Of a DNA stretch of 64,000 nt, positions 1-13,700 are shown one piece after another; position 1 is the stretch's first letter, and each line of letters begins with the position of its first letter. Under the pieces are notes generated by a model. The model was not told the origin of the DNA. It worked only from the letters and a program-made list of their open reading frames with translations, and made no database searches. The stretch is from NCBI GenBank assembly GCA_024195265.1, contig JAJLRJ010000008.1, positions 25,765,432-25,829,431 of the forward strand, written 5' to 3'. The stretch comes from Dendrophyllia cribrosa (lineage: Eukaryota; Cnidaria; Anthozoa; Scleractinia; Dendrophylliidae). A program made the position numbers and the translations under genes.

Positions 1-72
1 GGTATTCATGAATATGTCCTACAGTGTATATCAAGATTTGTTTTAAGTTCTTTTCTAAACATTGCATTGTAG

Positions 73-3000
73 AGTAACATGGTGGAGAAGTTTGCGCAAA
101 AGAAACCAACATGTATTGCCTATGATGAAAAGCTTCAGTTCTACTCAAATCTTGTTATTGAGGTAAGAAACGTTTACCCTTTAAATTAAGGTGATTCCCT
201 AGAGAAGTGTTTTGCATTGCATGTCACTATAGTCTATTGTGTGAAATTATATTTGTGAGAAGCATGAGCATGGAACAAAGAAACAAATCTGAGTCCCGAC
301 GAGAATCAAACCAATGACCCTCTGTACACCAGTAGGATGCCGTAAACACTAAATTACGAGAGACTCGTAGCGAGTTAGGCCATTTACTGAGTTCAAATAT
401 GACATGTGTCCTGTGCACTGCTAGGATCTTTTTTTACACTCAATGAATTGTTAAAAAGTTAGCAGCAAGAACTAACAATGGTATGTTACTTCATCAGGTA
501 GGGAACCAGGTAATGAATAAGGACATGGACTTCGTTCGCCTCAACCTTGATCCACTGGCCACGACTATTCAGGCAAATGCAAGAGCTTGGGTCAAGGAGC
601 TTGGAAAATTTTTGAACGATTCTGCAAGGGAAGATCTGAATGGACTCAAAGGAGAGATTGAGGTATGTTCATTTGGCACCAAATTTTCCAGCTGTAGGAA
701 TGCTGTGTATTGTATATGTTGTGGTTCAAATTTTTCTTTGGTTTAAATTTTTTTAACCGACTGTGTCGCTTAAATGGAAGGTGGGTGCCTGGGGTATCCA
801 GGGGCTTCCACTGTGGCCAGCTAGCCCCTAGATAAAATACTGCCTCCATGGCTGGCAAATCCCCGCAACCCAGTCATGAACCCCCATTCCAGGCACCTGT
901 CACACTGATTGAATCAGTGGAAGGAAAAAATAGAGGTTGGGGGAATGCTGAAGACAACCGCTACAAAACCGCTAACCAAAAACCCGCTACAAAAACCGCT
1001 ACAAAACCGCTCGCAAAAACTTGCAGATCTAGCTGAGACAAAACTGCAACGTTCCACGTGAGCCTGCACTAGAAAGTTTGACCGCTGACCGGAAGCGTCT
1101 GCTAAGCTTGTGGTGGTTAACTTTTTTAAATTGACATTTAAAAGGTTTATCCAAGCTCCACTGAGACACACTGCTCGACTACAGAACTAACTAAGGAGCT
1201 AAAAAGTATTGCAAGAATTCACGATTTCATTGCAGTGGAATTTTAGACTACGGCATTTTGAGACTCGGATCTAAGATGCCTATATCCTTTCTGCTTCTGC
1301 AGTTCGTGACTTAACGTGCTATATCAGCCAAGACCAAACTCTTGGCACCTGAAAACCGACCAAATGCTTGTTTTGCGAACCGGCTAAATAAGAAAACTCG
1401 TGGAACTTTGGCTCCCGTGCACTTAAGTTCATTTTTTTTGGCAAAACGAAGAAGGGTGGACTTACAAATCGTTCGATAAAAAGGACACAGTGTTTACCGA
1501 CATGGAAAGCGAAGCGAAGTTGAAGGAATATGCGCGATGGGATCTTATTTCCCAGGAAATCTACACAATTTTGATTGACAGCTGAAAACCGCAGCTACTT
1601 TGCCGCTGTCGGCGGTCAAAAGTGGGTCGGCGTGAGCTTTTTAAAATTAATTTCACAGGCATTTCTTCGCCTCTTTCCCAGTTTTCCCTCGCGCCGACCC
1701 TATAGTGCCGCGCGCCGCTTTTCGCTGCTCCCCACAATCTAAACGCCTGGAACAGGCTAGATTAAATGGAGAGTTGACGGTGAACTCCCCCGCTCGTAGG
1801 AAGCCAAAGAACCCTAGACAGCAGGCAGCCCACAGCATGGTATGGTCATAGTTAGAAGATTTCAAAGAACTGCAAATAATCTGCATCAGATCACTTGTGA
1901 TGGGTTGGCGCTTTGTCTGATTTGAGCCTTGGTGGCGCTTGATACCCCGCATTACGCATAGTAGCTGGAGGCAACCAGCCAAAGGGTCAGGCAGGCCCTC
2001 GTCGATGTAGAGTGATCGAACCGCTGAAAGGTAAACCTTTATGGATGAGTGGTGAAGGGTATCTGCAAGATGGGAGCAGAAATGTATGAGCGTCTCTTCG
2101 CAGGCTGGAAGAACTGATCCAGATGGAGAGAGACGATTGTCCTGAATGCAAAATGCTTGGAAGTGACGTTGGGCTGAAGAATAAACTTTCCGAGTAGAAG
2201 GAGCAAGACCACGAGTCAGATAGAAATGGCATTTATCCATCAGAGTAGGTCCAAATCCAAGAGCAGCTGCTGTGGGATCTGGGTCTGATTGCGGTTCGCA
2301 TGAGGGGCTAACTGGTGGAAGTGCTGAAACTGGAAACGTGATAATGAGTCAGCAATGGGGTTACACTTCCCACTAATTGAAGAGGCAGTGAAAGAAAAGG
2401 AGTAACATGCTGCTAGAAGGCAGAGATAATGAACCAGGGGCATGATGGTACGGGCTCTTGAAGCCTGACCACAGGATTGCTACCACTGAGCTGTTATCCG
2501 ATAAGAAGTTGACCCTTTTTGAAGCCCACCGAGAACCCCAAATGTAGGCTGCCACCACAATAGGGAAAAGTTCTTTGTACTCGATTGACTGGGAGACTTG
2601 AGATGGGAGCCACGAGCCTGAGAACCAGTGACACTAACATGGCTCCATAGCCCAGTGCCCTAGAGGCATCGGATGAGACCTCGAAATCAGGCAATGGGGC
2701 CCATTGCGGGTACTGAAGAAAGCTGCAAGCATTCCATGATTGGAAAAACTCTTGCCACCAGGTTACATGTAGGTCCAGAGAGAACTCCAATTGAGACGAA
2801 TTCGATGGTCATCGCAATGAAAGGCACACAACAAATTAATCATACGGCGCAAGAAACAACGACCCTGGGGTACAACCTTGCATGCATGTTGAAGATGTCC
2901 TCCAATTCCTTCCGTTTACAAGAACGCTTGTGTGACCACTCGCCCAGCAAAGCAGTTCTGTCAAACTTGTGCTTAGGTAGACGCGCCTGTAAGTTATATC

Positions 3001-6000
3001 AAGACCAGTTCAATGCCAAGAATACTCAGGCATGTAGACGGCCCTTCCAGTTTGTCTGGATGGAGCGGGATGCCAAGTTTAGAGAAGCAGTCAATAGACT
3101 CGTCCAGATTGCACTGACAAATAGAAGAGCCAGGAGGACCAAGAGTGTGGAAGTCGTCCAAGTAGTGCATCAGAAAGGTGACGTCGTGATTCTGTTTTGC
3201 AGTCCACTCAACTAAGTCTGCCATGCAGGTGAAGATGTATGGCGCTGACCTGACACCAAAAAGAAGGCTCCACACCAATACATGCCCAATAACTGACGAT
3301 CTTCTGGATGAACTGGCACAATGCGATATGCCCTTTGGACATCGAATTTTGCCATCAAGGTACTCCGACCGAAATGCATGATGCCCTCGATGATGTCGTC
3401 TACCTTCATGTACTGCAGGGAGTAGTCTGTGCTAACAATACCATCATTGACACTATGGCCAACAGGGCTGGACAAATCCAAGATGAGACTCCATTTTCCT
3501 GGCTGATTGCATTTAGGGATGACCCCAAAACGGCTCACATGGAGAACGGGACCGTGCTCTGCGTGCTGGGCGGTGAGGGCAGCAGATGCTTGGGTGGTCC
3601 CCGTTGCACGTTTCACATGAGTGGGGAAATCTGCAGCGACCGAACGGCCAGCGACAGCGACCATCGTTCCTAGAGTGGCAGTGTTGGTTGGACTAGGGGT
3701 TGCCAGAAGACACTGGGGGTTCGGCTGGTGCTGTGGCGGATAAGGTTGATATGATGCTCCTGACGCTACTGACAGGGTAGCGGGAGATCTGGTGTGAAAA
3801 TTGTAGAGGTCCAGATGCATGGAGACCAGTCAGTAGATCCCGTAGCGGCAGCTTCCTTCCTAAATGCAGTGTCATAATTGAGCCATGACTTGTCAGGGAA
3901 ACGCCTCGCTGTCTGAATGATGAGTAACTTGTATTGGTTGAGATCTTTCCAGCAAGATGGGAATGAATGGCAAAGAACCATGCAAAAGATTGTGAAGGCT
4001 TCTATCCAAGTGACAATGCCCACTATTTCGACAGCCCGCTTCTTGGTTCCTGACACCACCAGCTTACCTTCCAAAAAGGCTTGGGGTTCAACCTCTTGGA
4101 CATGTATGTTGTCTGGAAGTAAGTCAGCCAGTCAATAAATGAGCTTGGGAGCTGGTGCCCAAAAAGCTGGTGGGGGGCCTTATGCCATTTCAAGGCAGGC
4201 AGGGAGGTATCCATGGCAACCATGAGGGGGAACCACCATCACACTGATAAATCAGTGGAAAAACTACTTACCTAACCTCATACTTACCCAAGTCCACCAA
4301 GGCTGACAATGGGAGGGAGGGGCAGGAAGGTATCCATGGCAACCCTGAGAGTGGGAACCACCCAAGACCACTATTCTCCACATGCTTGGAGAAGGAGGGA
4401 CACGTGAACAGGGTGGCATGGGACCTCCGACCCCAAACCTCTCCAAGCACCAGCCTCTCACTCTTCTGTGAGCACACACTGCAAGTAATAAATAATAATA
4501 ATATAATAAATATAAATTTATATTGGGCAAATATCAACCAATAGAGTTTTCAAATGTGCATTACAACGATTAATAAAAATGAAATGATAACTAAAACTAC
4601 AATTAAAAATGTTACAAAGCTATTGATATAAAAAATGCACAGAAAATAGAATATCACAATCGAATGCATGTCTGTAGATAAGTAATTGTCCGAAAATCTA
4701 ATATATGTAAAATAACTAATACATTAATGCAAATAAGCGGTGTTAAAAGGTCGCAATGTCAGAAATCCCGATACATGAACCATTGGAGCTATGTGTTTAA
4801 CAATTTCTAACCAGTTTGAAAATTTCAGACCAGTTTGAAAAATTGAAACTGGTTTGAAAAATTCAAACCTAAGATTAAATTTGAACCACAACAAATTCAC
4901 CAAAGAAGTCAGCCCAGCTTCTTTGCTCATTCGTTGAAACATTTATTTGTGTTGCACTTTTTCGGTGGCAAAGCAATGCATCCACAAAAATGTGCACAGC
5001 AAACAATTACATGTAGCAAAGATCATCAAGCGAAAAGAGCTCAATGTGCCTCTTCTATGAGACTCGATATGGAGATGGGCCCAAACCGCCAAATGCTTGA
5101 AATTCTTGAAGCCCTTTGGTAAGATTGCAATCAGTTTGCCACAATTCGCTAAGCCCAAATTGATCAACGAGGATCTGGAGGCACTCCAACGAGTTCTGAA
5201 TGAGCTTGGCATGCATTTTCATTTTTGTTTTCCTTTGTCTCAGAATATGATAATGATTCTGAAACAAAAAAAAAGAAAAAATTAAACTGGTTTGAAAATT
5301 TTCAAATCAAAAAAAAAAATTTCAACCACAACATATATACCAAGAAAATGGTGTTTCATAGGGTGTAATTTCCCAACATTTTCCAAGGCAGTGTTCTCCT
5401 GAATCCACCACTGACCTTTTCAGCATTCTGAACATCCTTTTAGGGTTAGCTTCTAAAAAATCTGGGGTGCTGCGTTGGTGGTGAAGTGAAAGTCTAAAGC
5501 TTCAAGTTTCAACAGCTGAGTTGATAAAATAAATTGGCTGCTGTAAAGAGATTCAGAAGCTAACATATCGAGCATTAAAGCCCTAGCTTTGTCACTCATT
5601 ATTGAATGCTGCTCAGCTTGATTTCTATGTGATAAATTTCAACTGCTACTTTATTTCTCGTAGGGTTTAACAGAGGACCTCAAGCGGCCTCCTGATACAC
5701 TGGAAGACTTGAAATTTGTTCTACGTGTGATTGCAGACATCAGAGACAAATCCCTTGAGGTGGAACTGCGCTATGTTGACTTACAAGAAAGATATAGAAC
5801 CATACTCATGTATGATATTGAGGTAAGTGAAAAAAATCCACCATTATCTCAAGAGATTAGGGCAGTAGATGTCACAGGCAATTAGTACAGCTAGGTGAAA
5901 TACATGTAATGTTGGTGGCTCCATCACCAAAATCAGGATGATAACTGCTGCTTTTTGCTAGAAATAATGCTAGAAAAAATTAATTATAATTGCACACATC

Positions 6001-7765
6001 AGATAAATTCTTTGAAACTGACCTTTATTGTAGTAGCATTAAATAATGGTCATATATGCTATACTTGTCATTTGATGCAAATACAGTAGAACTCAGCTAA
6101 CACAAACTCTAATAACATGAACACCCTGCTAACTCGAACACCAACCCATTTCCCTTTGATTTCTCAGTCAATTACTATCAGACAGTGCTGTCATTAAGGG
6201 CCGGTGTCCGACCAAAACAGCCGGCTACATGCCCATCCTCGGCTGTCTACTTTCGTTTCATTTCACTGTTACTGTTGAAGAGAAAGCTTACAGTAATAAA
6301 AAAGTCCATCGAAATTTAAATACTTGTAAGACATTCTTTACTAATTTTTTAGTCAAAGAAAAGATGTATTAATCTGTATTACAACAGTTTTAAAGGTCGG
6401 CAGCTGATGTTATGGGCTACTCAATCTCTTTTGAATTCATTGAAGGTTTGTGGGTAGCGCCTTGAACATTTTCACAGGTGGTTCCTGGGTTTGCACTTAA
6501 TCTCTGGGAAAAAACATGGCGTCTGCGCCAAAGAAGCCTTCGACACTCGAGTGCCAAGCTGCCTACTTTCCATTTTCAGCCTGCTACTTGCAAAATTAAT
6601 GACAGCCCTGATCAGATAATCAATTAACCCCTGCTATCTTGAACAATAATTTATTTATTCATCTCTCATTTCCCCTGGGAGTTTGAGGTAGCAGGGTTCT
6701 TTACTGTACATGCATCAAATAAATGACTGACTATATATCGGGTTGGTGTCCTGCAGTTGCTTAGCAACAAAACCGCCAAATTTTGGGGCCATTGTGACCG
6801 TGTAACCATACTTCTCCAGTTAAACCAGAAATTCCATCTCTCCCCTCCTCATTGCTAAAATTGTGCAGTGCACACTCCCCTGAGCTTCAAGAGGTTCTGC
6901 GAAAAAATCATATTTGATGTGTTTTCTCTTGTTAGGTTGCTGAGGGTGAGTTGGATTTGTCTACCAACATTGCACAAGCCTGGGATGATCTGTTTCTGGA
7001 GTCTCGCCGAGTGGATGCTAGTCTGGTGTCTGTGAAGAAAAAATTTACTGAAGTAAGATTCTCATTTGTAACGTTAAGTATTACTATTTTTAATTATTTT
7101 ATTAGCTTCACCATAAGACTTACAAAAAGAAATCAAAGACAATGATAAAACATACACGATATTAATACATTTTAAGGTTAATCTATAAACTTTTGTAAAG
7201 AAATAGAAAACTGCAGGGAGACTGCAAAAGTGCAGCCAATTACTGCAGGACCAGAAGTTAAAATGTTGGAAATTATTAAATACATTAATTAGAGAATAAA
7301 ATTTGGATACACTTAAAAACAACAAGTGGTGGCAGCAGTGAGGCTTTGTGAAGTGTTACATTTAACACAAATTGTGGTATAAAGTATGAATCCATGGGTA
7401 GTACACAGTGGATGCAAGGTTGGTTTCTGTGTAGGAGAAGTTTACTGATCAGAAGTGAGATTCTCATTTGTAACTTATAATGTAGTATAAAGTATGAAAG
7501 CAGAGAGTTCAAGTGGGTACTGCAAGGTAGACACTAGTTTGGTTTCTGTAAAGAAGAAAAATTTTGTTGAAGTAAGATTCTCATTATTTTGTACTAACTT
7601 ACAAAGTGTGAAGTACAGTAAGAAAACTAATAGTCTTTTTTCCTGTTTTTTTTTTCCTGCAGATAACACAAGATCAAGTGACTGACTTCTCCAAGGATAT
7701 CTCCAAATTCAAAGAAAGCTTTATAAATGAAGGACCGAGTTCTATTGGCACTGATCTGGATGCAG
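73..7765 (+). CDS. DNAH10: DNAH10 exons 1-5: tail region
   Basis: Exons 73-162, 498-662, 5664-5822, 6936-7052 and 7663-7765. They encode the distal tail just before the linker, starting [12 protein letters not shown] and ending at [10 protein letters not shown]. The tail of axonemal dyneins holds intermediate and light chains and docks the motor on the doublet. The first visible exon opens after an AG at 71-72 and is in phase 0, so the gene continues upstream of the window. Junction phases are 0,0,0,0,1 and all introns are GT..AG. Intron 2 (663-5663) is 5 kb long and carries an antisense DIRS-like retrotransposon. Intron 4 carries two decayed partial copies of exon 4. Confidence 0.9.
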
Positions 7766-10700
7766 GTAATCTTGTTGAAACTTTTTAAGAATTGAAGGGC
7801 CGAGAGCATGTCCAGCCTATATGACTTTTTAGGCCTTTTTCTATTTTTTCTCGCTCAGAATAGCTCAGAATAGCCTCATTTTATCGTACAACGAATAATA
7901 TCACAAGCCCTTGTCGAATTTGCACTAACCCTAAGGAATTTGACCAATTTACCTGAAAAAAGCAGAGTTCTGGCCCTCCAGTGCTTTGACGGTACATTCA
8001 GAGCGTAATTTCGAAGCCATTTGAAAGCAGTTTGGCCGTGAGAATACGCGACTGCAATACTTCTGACCAGTGCCAACAACTAAACGAAAATACCGTTATT
8101 TACGCACGCCTGGCTCGCTTATCTATCGTGAGCTCACTGCGGCAACACATCGCCTCTGTAGCGTGTGTGTAAGCCAACGTGTATGAGGCCCGTCCGGTGA
8201 TTGAAAGACATCATTAAGTCCGGAAATCCTTGAGTCTCTAGCACTTCTCAAAGAAACGAGTCGTGTTTCTTGTCCTTCCTTGTGTCTGAAGCGCCATTTA
8301 GCGCTCGAGGTGAAAAACGGACCTTGGTCGGGAAGACGAGCCGGCGGGAAAGTCTGGAATCACTTCGGATCAGAAAAGGGGCAGCGTTGAGAGTTGTGGG
8401 CCATTTCCCATCCCGTGCCGTGGTCGAAATGCCCGATATCCGAAGTGCTTTGAGACTTATAGTATTTTGCAATAACTTTCGGGTGGGAACTCCATTTCGG
8501 TTTTGTTGTAGGATTTCCCGACATGCTTTGCGACAGTGGTAGATGGGTCCGCTGTGCGTGGTCGGGCACTTGAAATACAGCTTTGAGCAGCTCGAAGTGA
8601 GTTGTTGCTGGCCGGCGGGAAGACGTTTCGCATTTGGAGTCTTTAATGCAACATTAAATTCGATCTAAAAGGATTTTGAAATCGAGATGCGCGTTTTGAT
8701 GCGTATCAACCTTTTAATAATAAAACTTAGGCTGAAGTGAGCATGTGTTCGTCTGTGGTCTAGTGGTTTGGTCGGGGATTTGCGCTCGGACGGCTCCGGG
8801 TTCGAATCACGCTCGGCCTCATTTTTTTTTTTTTTTTTTTTTTTTTTCTTTCTTTCTTCGAACTGGACATTATGAAAGTGATTTACTTTTTTTGCGTTCG
8901 TCAAAATTTCTAACGTTTAATTTTACAAAAATATCGAACCGTGTCAGTGCGAAAACAGAAGCTTACCGCAATATTGCGTTACAATAGGAGCCTTTGATTG
9001 ATTGATTTTTTTTTTTTGAATACGGTATTTCTCGAAAACGACGGAAAAAACAACGGAAAAAAATTCGGAACAATGTTTTGCAACTAATTTCTAGTTCACA
9101 TGCCAAAATTGGACAAATCTGAGCAAGAAAAAATAAAAAAGGCCTAAAAAGTCATATAGGCTGGACATGCTCTCGGCCCTTCAATTGAAACTTGCATATT
9201 GCACATTTTTCACTCGTGAATATGCAAAGCGTCGAACGAGTTATAGCAGTAGATGGGACACTTCATCCATTAGTCAATTGACTGTTAACATTGGGCCTAT
9301 GATACATATATGTACTGGTCACCTGCCTTATCCATGGTGGAAGGGGGTGGAAAGTTAGATGCAAGGGGTGGGGGGTCGGTGGAGAAAACACCAGGAGAGG
9401 GGAGGGCCGTTGAACTTTGAGTCTGCGATGTTTAATGGTCACCTGCTATACCTGTGGGAATGGCATTTGAGGGATGGGAGGGTGGGGAGTTAGATGCAAG
9501 GGGGGGGGGGGGGTCGGTGGAACAAAACACCTATGAGAGGGGAGGGCTATTGAACTTTGCGTCTGCAATATTTAATGGTCACCTGCCTTACCCATGGGAA
9601 TGGCATTCAAGGGAGGGGAGGGTGGGGAGTTGGACATGGGGTGGGGTGTTGGTGTAGTAAAACGCCTAGGACAGGAGAGGGTCCAAAGTTGTTTCGTGTT
9701 CTCAAGTTGGCTCATAGGAGCCTTTGATTTTATTCCCAGTGGACAAGAATTTGATGGTCACAGGTTTGTTGATAATGTGACTATATAAAGAATAACCATT
9801 ATCCAGGTTTCAAAACATGCCTTGATAATTGTCCACAGACATTGTTCTGGAAGGTGAACAGTTTTTGTGACAGGAAAGATCAAAGAAAACTATGAGCCTC
9901 AAGGAACAGATAATATCCAATGACAAATATCAATGCATAGTTTCAAAGCTTTTTCGCATACGAAAACAGTTAAATCACAAAGTCAACTTGTGCAAACATG
10001 TTATAAAACAAGTGAAAGGCAACAAGATTAGTTTTCAATCTTGTTATGAAAAGCTTGTCATCAAAGATATTTTGTGCTTTGGATGTTGACATTTTAGTGT
10101 TTTCTGGCACCCCTTTATAAATCTCCTTGTCTGTTACAACATCAAAATGCTCTTCCATTCTCATCCCATTGAAGTGGCCAAGCTTTGAAAACTGGGAAAT
10201 CACTTGTGAAATATCATCCGATATGTCCCAGTTTTAGTGGAGTACATTGCATCATGTGAAACATTTTGACCAATCATATGCAAGCAGAAATATTTGATAG
10301 TTTATAATGGTGTTATAATGTTTTCTTGATGTTAAACAAACTTTAAGGGGATTTTTGCTTGAGGTAAAATGTGAACATTACCTTACCATTTTCATTCAGG
10401 TGTGGAACTGCTGAAGAGGTTCAAAGAAGAGTTCGGTGATTTTGAAAAGGAGCGCCAAGAGTTGGCAAATGCTGAGAAGCTGTTTGGTCTTTCCATCACC
10501 TTGTACCCCGAACTGCTTGACATGGAGAAGGAGCTTAAGGGATTGGATCAGATCTTCTCTATTTATGAAAACCAGAAGGTAAGCAGAGATTTTGCAACCT
10601 GTCAGTATGGCCCTGACTTGTTTTCTGCAGCCACCTCTATTGTTTGCCACCCGCATTTCCTCATGTGAGACCACTGGGGACAAATCATTATACGGCCACT

Positions 10701-13700
10701 GATCTGATTTGGTTGTGTAAACAAGTTGGCGGGATAAACAGAAAGCCATAAAAGCCAAAAAAGGAAATACTGGTTCCTTCCATAATAAGGAAGGGTATAC
10801 ATTGGACAATTGGATCTAAATTTGATACCAATTCCTTAACCCTTTGTTGATCATCTCATATTAAAAATTTGCATTTCTAACTTTCCTGTGCCACTTTTAC
10901 TTTGGTGTTATTTGTTCACAATTTGAATTAAAAAAAATGTCCCAGTCATGAAGGCAAAGTAGCCTCATCCACAGGCAGAGCATATTTCAACTTTCATTTG
11001 TCCTTTGGTTTCTGGTTTCTTTCTGTGTGTGTGGGATGACTCCTGTTTTGAGCATCAGGTGTAGTGTGACAGTGGGAGAATGACTAGAGACGAGAGAGAC
11101 ATGGCATGTCAGGTTACCACAGGAAACCCAAGCTTGATGTTTTCCACTCATAAGAGATCCTTTAGAGATGCCTGTGGAGGAGACAAGTACTGATTACGTT
11201 TTTTGTTGTTCAACAGGCAGCTCGTGATGAGTGGGCCAACACACTGTGGGCCAATCTTGATGTATCAGTGTTGTCAGATGGCATTGATGGATTCATTAAA
11301 CGGCTCAAGAGGCTGCCCCGTGAAGTCAAGGCCCTTCCATTGTGTCATGTCCTGGAAGAGAAGATGAAGGAGTTTAAGAACTCCATTCCACTCTTCTCGG
11401 ACTTGAAGAATGAGGCTCTCAGAGAACGGTAAGAAACGAGATATGTTTCTGCATCTTGAACATGTAGTATATCATGTAATATATCATGTAGTATATCAAA
11501 CGCTATGAAGAGTGTTTCATCATGGTAGTCCAAACACTGTGAGTAGTAGTGGGTTGAAAAACGAGGCGCAGTCAAGTTTTTTAACCGACACTTGAAAGAA
11601 CAACTGTTGACTTTCTTTTTGTGGCTTTTTTGATAAAGCTCCAACTACGACCACTACTTTAGATGGCAACAACTAAACAAAAAAGTACCTGAATACATGT
11701 ACCTATCATGCACTTGGTCAAACAATCACAACTATCATCAACTTACATGAACACTTTTGAACGCATACAAAGTGTTTAAACAGAAGAGCGGATTTGAACT
11801 ATCATAAACTATTATGCACCATTTGATCAGGGCTTAAATGTGTAAACTATTATTCCTATGTCTTCTATGAAGCTGTGTATCATAATGAGATGGAGCATAG
11901 AATTTTTTTTCACCATGAAACATGTGAAAGTTCATTAGTTGTTAGGAGTAAAAGAGTTAATCATGACATTGTGATTCCTTTTCTAATCAGTCACTGGAAG
12001 AAGCTTATGGAGATGACTGGCATGAAGTTTGATCTCAACCCCGACACCTTTACCCTTCAAAACATGTTCGCAATGGAGCTACACAAATTCCAGGATGTGA
12101 TTGGGGACATCACTGCCAGTGCCACCAAGGAGCTTGGCATTGAGAAAGGCATCAGTGAAGTGTCAGAAACTTGGGGCAGCATGAAATTCACTGTATCCAA
12201 GTTTATGAAGGGAACACAGGAGAGAGGATTCATCTTGGGAGCTGTGGATGAAATCCTGCAGATTCTGGATGATAATGCGATGAATCTCCAGAGCATGTCA
12301 GCGTCACGGTTTGTTGGTCCTTTTTTGGAAACTGTTAACAAGTGGGAGAAGAGTTTGTCACATATTGGTGAAGTAGTTGAGGTGAGAATGATTTTGCAGC
12401 CTGTTTCAGCTGGTTTTAGCATTAAAAAAAATTCATGCAAATAACAGCATGCTTGTTTTATTGGTCAGAGCTTGTTACTTGACCCTTAAACTCCCAAGAT
12501 TGCCAAAATTCAAGAAAAATCCGAAATTTCATTTTGTAAAATATTGAAAAACAAATGTTACCATGCAAAAGTACTGATGAAGAGGTTTCATTTGAATGGT
12601 CACATCATAGGATTTTGTCAACAGACTCAAAAGTTAGAACAAATGGTACCATGCAAAAGTACTGATGAAGAGCTGTTTCATTTGAATGGTCACACCATAG
12701 GATTTTGTCCACAGACTCAAAAGTTAGAACAAATGGTACCATGCAAATGTACTGATGAAGAGCTGTTTCATTTGAATGGTCACATCATAGGATTTTGTCC
12801 ACAGACTCAAAAGTTAGAACAAATGGTACCATGCAAAAGTACTGATGAAGAGCTGTTTCATTTGAATGGTCACACCATAGGATTTTGTCCACAGACTCAA
12901 AAGTTAGAACAAATGGTACCATGCAAATGTACTGCTGAAGAGGTTTCATTTGAATGGTCACATCATAGGATTTTGTCAACAGACTCAAAAGTTAGAACAA
13001 ATGGTACCATGCAAAAGTACTGCTGAAGAGGTTTCATCTGAATGGTCACACCATAGGATTTCCTCCACAGACTCAAAAGTTTGAACAAATGGTACCATGC
13101 AAATGTACTGCTGAAGAGGTTTAATTTAAATGGTCACATCATAGGATTTTGTCAACAGACTCAAAAGTTAGAACTACACTACATGTCTCCATAATTGACT
13201 CCAGGAGTGAAAGGGTTAAAATGTAATGTGAACGAATCGTAGAGCGCTTTATAAACACAAAAGTAAAGGAAATTAATCAATAGTACCCATCAAGGGAATG
13301 TCTGCAAAACACTTAGAATGTTGTTTTTATGTTTTGCAATATTGTTGTTATTCTTTGAAACCTATCCTCTCTTGTCATAGTCATCAGCTTTTTAACAGTG
13401 TTTAACTTTTTTCTTTCATGTAATTTTAATGAACGACCTTCCTGAAAACCACATAACGGACACTTCCTCCACTAAAGACGATTTAATATCCCTTCAAAAA
13501 ATAGACGCATTAATTTTTCTATGCTACATAGGGTTCCAGCCGAATATCTAACATAAATAAGGACATGCCTTTTTAACTTGCGAATATGCGAAGCATTGAA
13601 CGAGGTACAGTATAGAAGCGGAACAAAATTTCCCTGGATCAGTTGATCGGCTGTTAACATTGAGCCTGTGATATGCAATGGTCACCTGCCTTACCCATGG

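Larger units (their letters stand above)
713..5335. repeat. Ends of a 'GTTGTGGTTCAAATTT' palindromic repeat family
   Basis: GTTGTGGTTCAAATTTTTCT-type termini occur at about 717-752 (inward), as the inverted form at about 4870-4895 and again at about 5305-5335; 5205-5290 has the hairpin core (TTTTCCTTTGTCTCA). A complete palindromic copy lies at 63820-63977. The DIRS-like element is inside the span bounded by these ends. Between 4896 and 5205 I see nothing recognisable. Confidence 0.5.

Noticed and set aside
8745..8820. Functional tRNA(Glu) gene
   Set aside because: A and B boxes are present, but the acceptor stem does not pair and the sequence continues into a repeat body with another copy elsewhere.
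9454..9788. Overlapping Gly/Trp-rich ORFs
   Set aside because: They run across G-rich tandem repeat units and match a single-unit copy at 13.6 kb; no protein signal.
12544..13026. 160-codon ORF with regular FHLNGHxIGFC...VPC repeats resembling zinc fingers
   Set aside because: The ORF exists only because the DNA minisatellite unit is 90 bp. The unit recurs out of frame elsewhere, and the Cys/His spacing is a by-product of the repeat.
12483..13218. CRISPR-like appearance of regularly spaced repeats
   Set aside because: There are no unique spacers: whole units are tandem copies, and the context is an intron of an animal gene.
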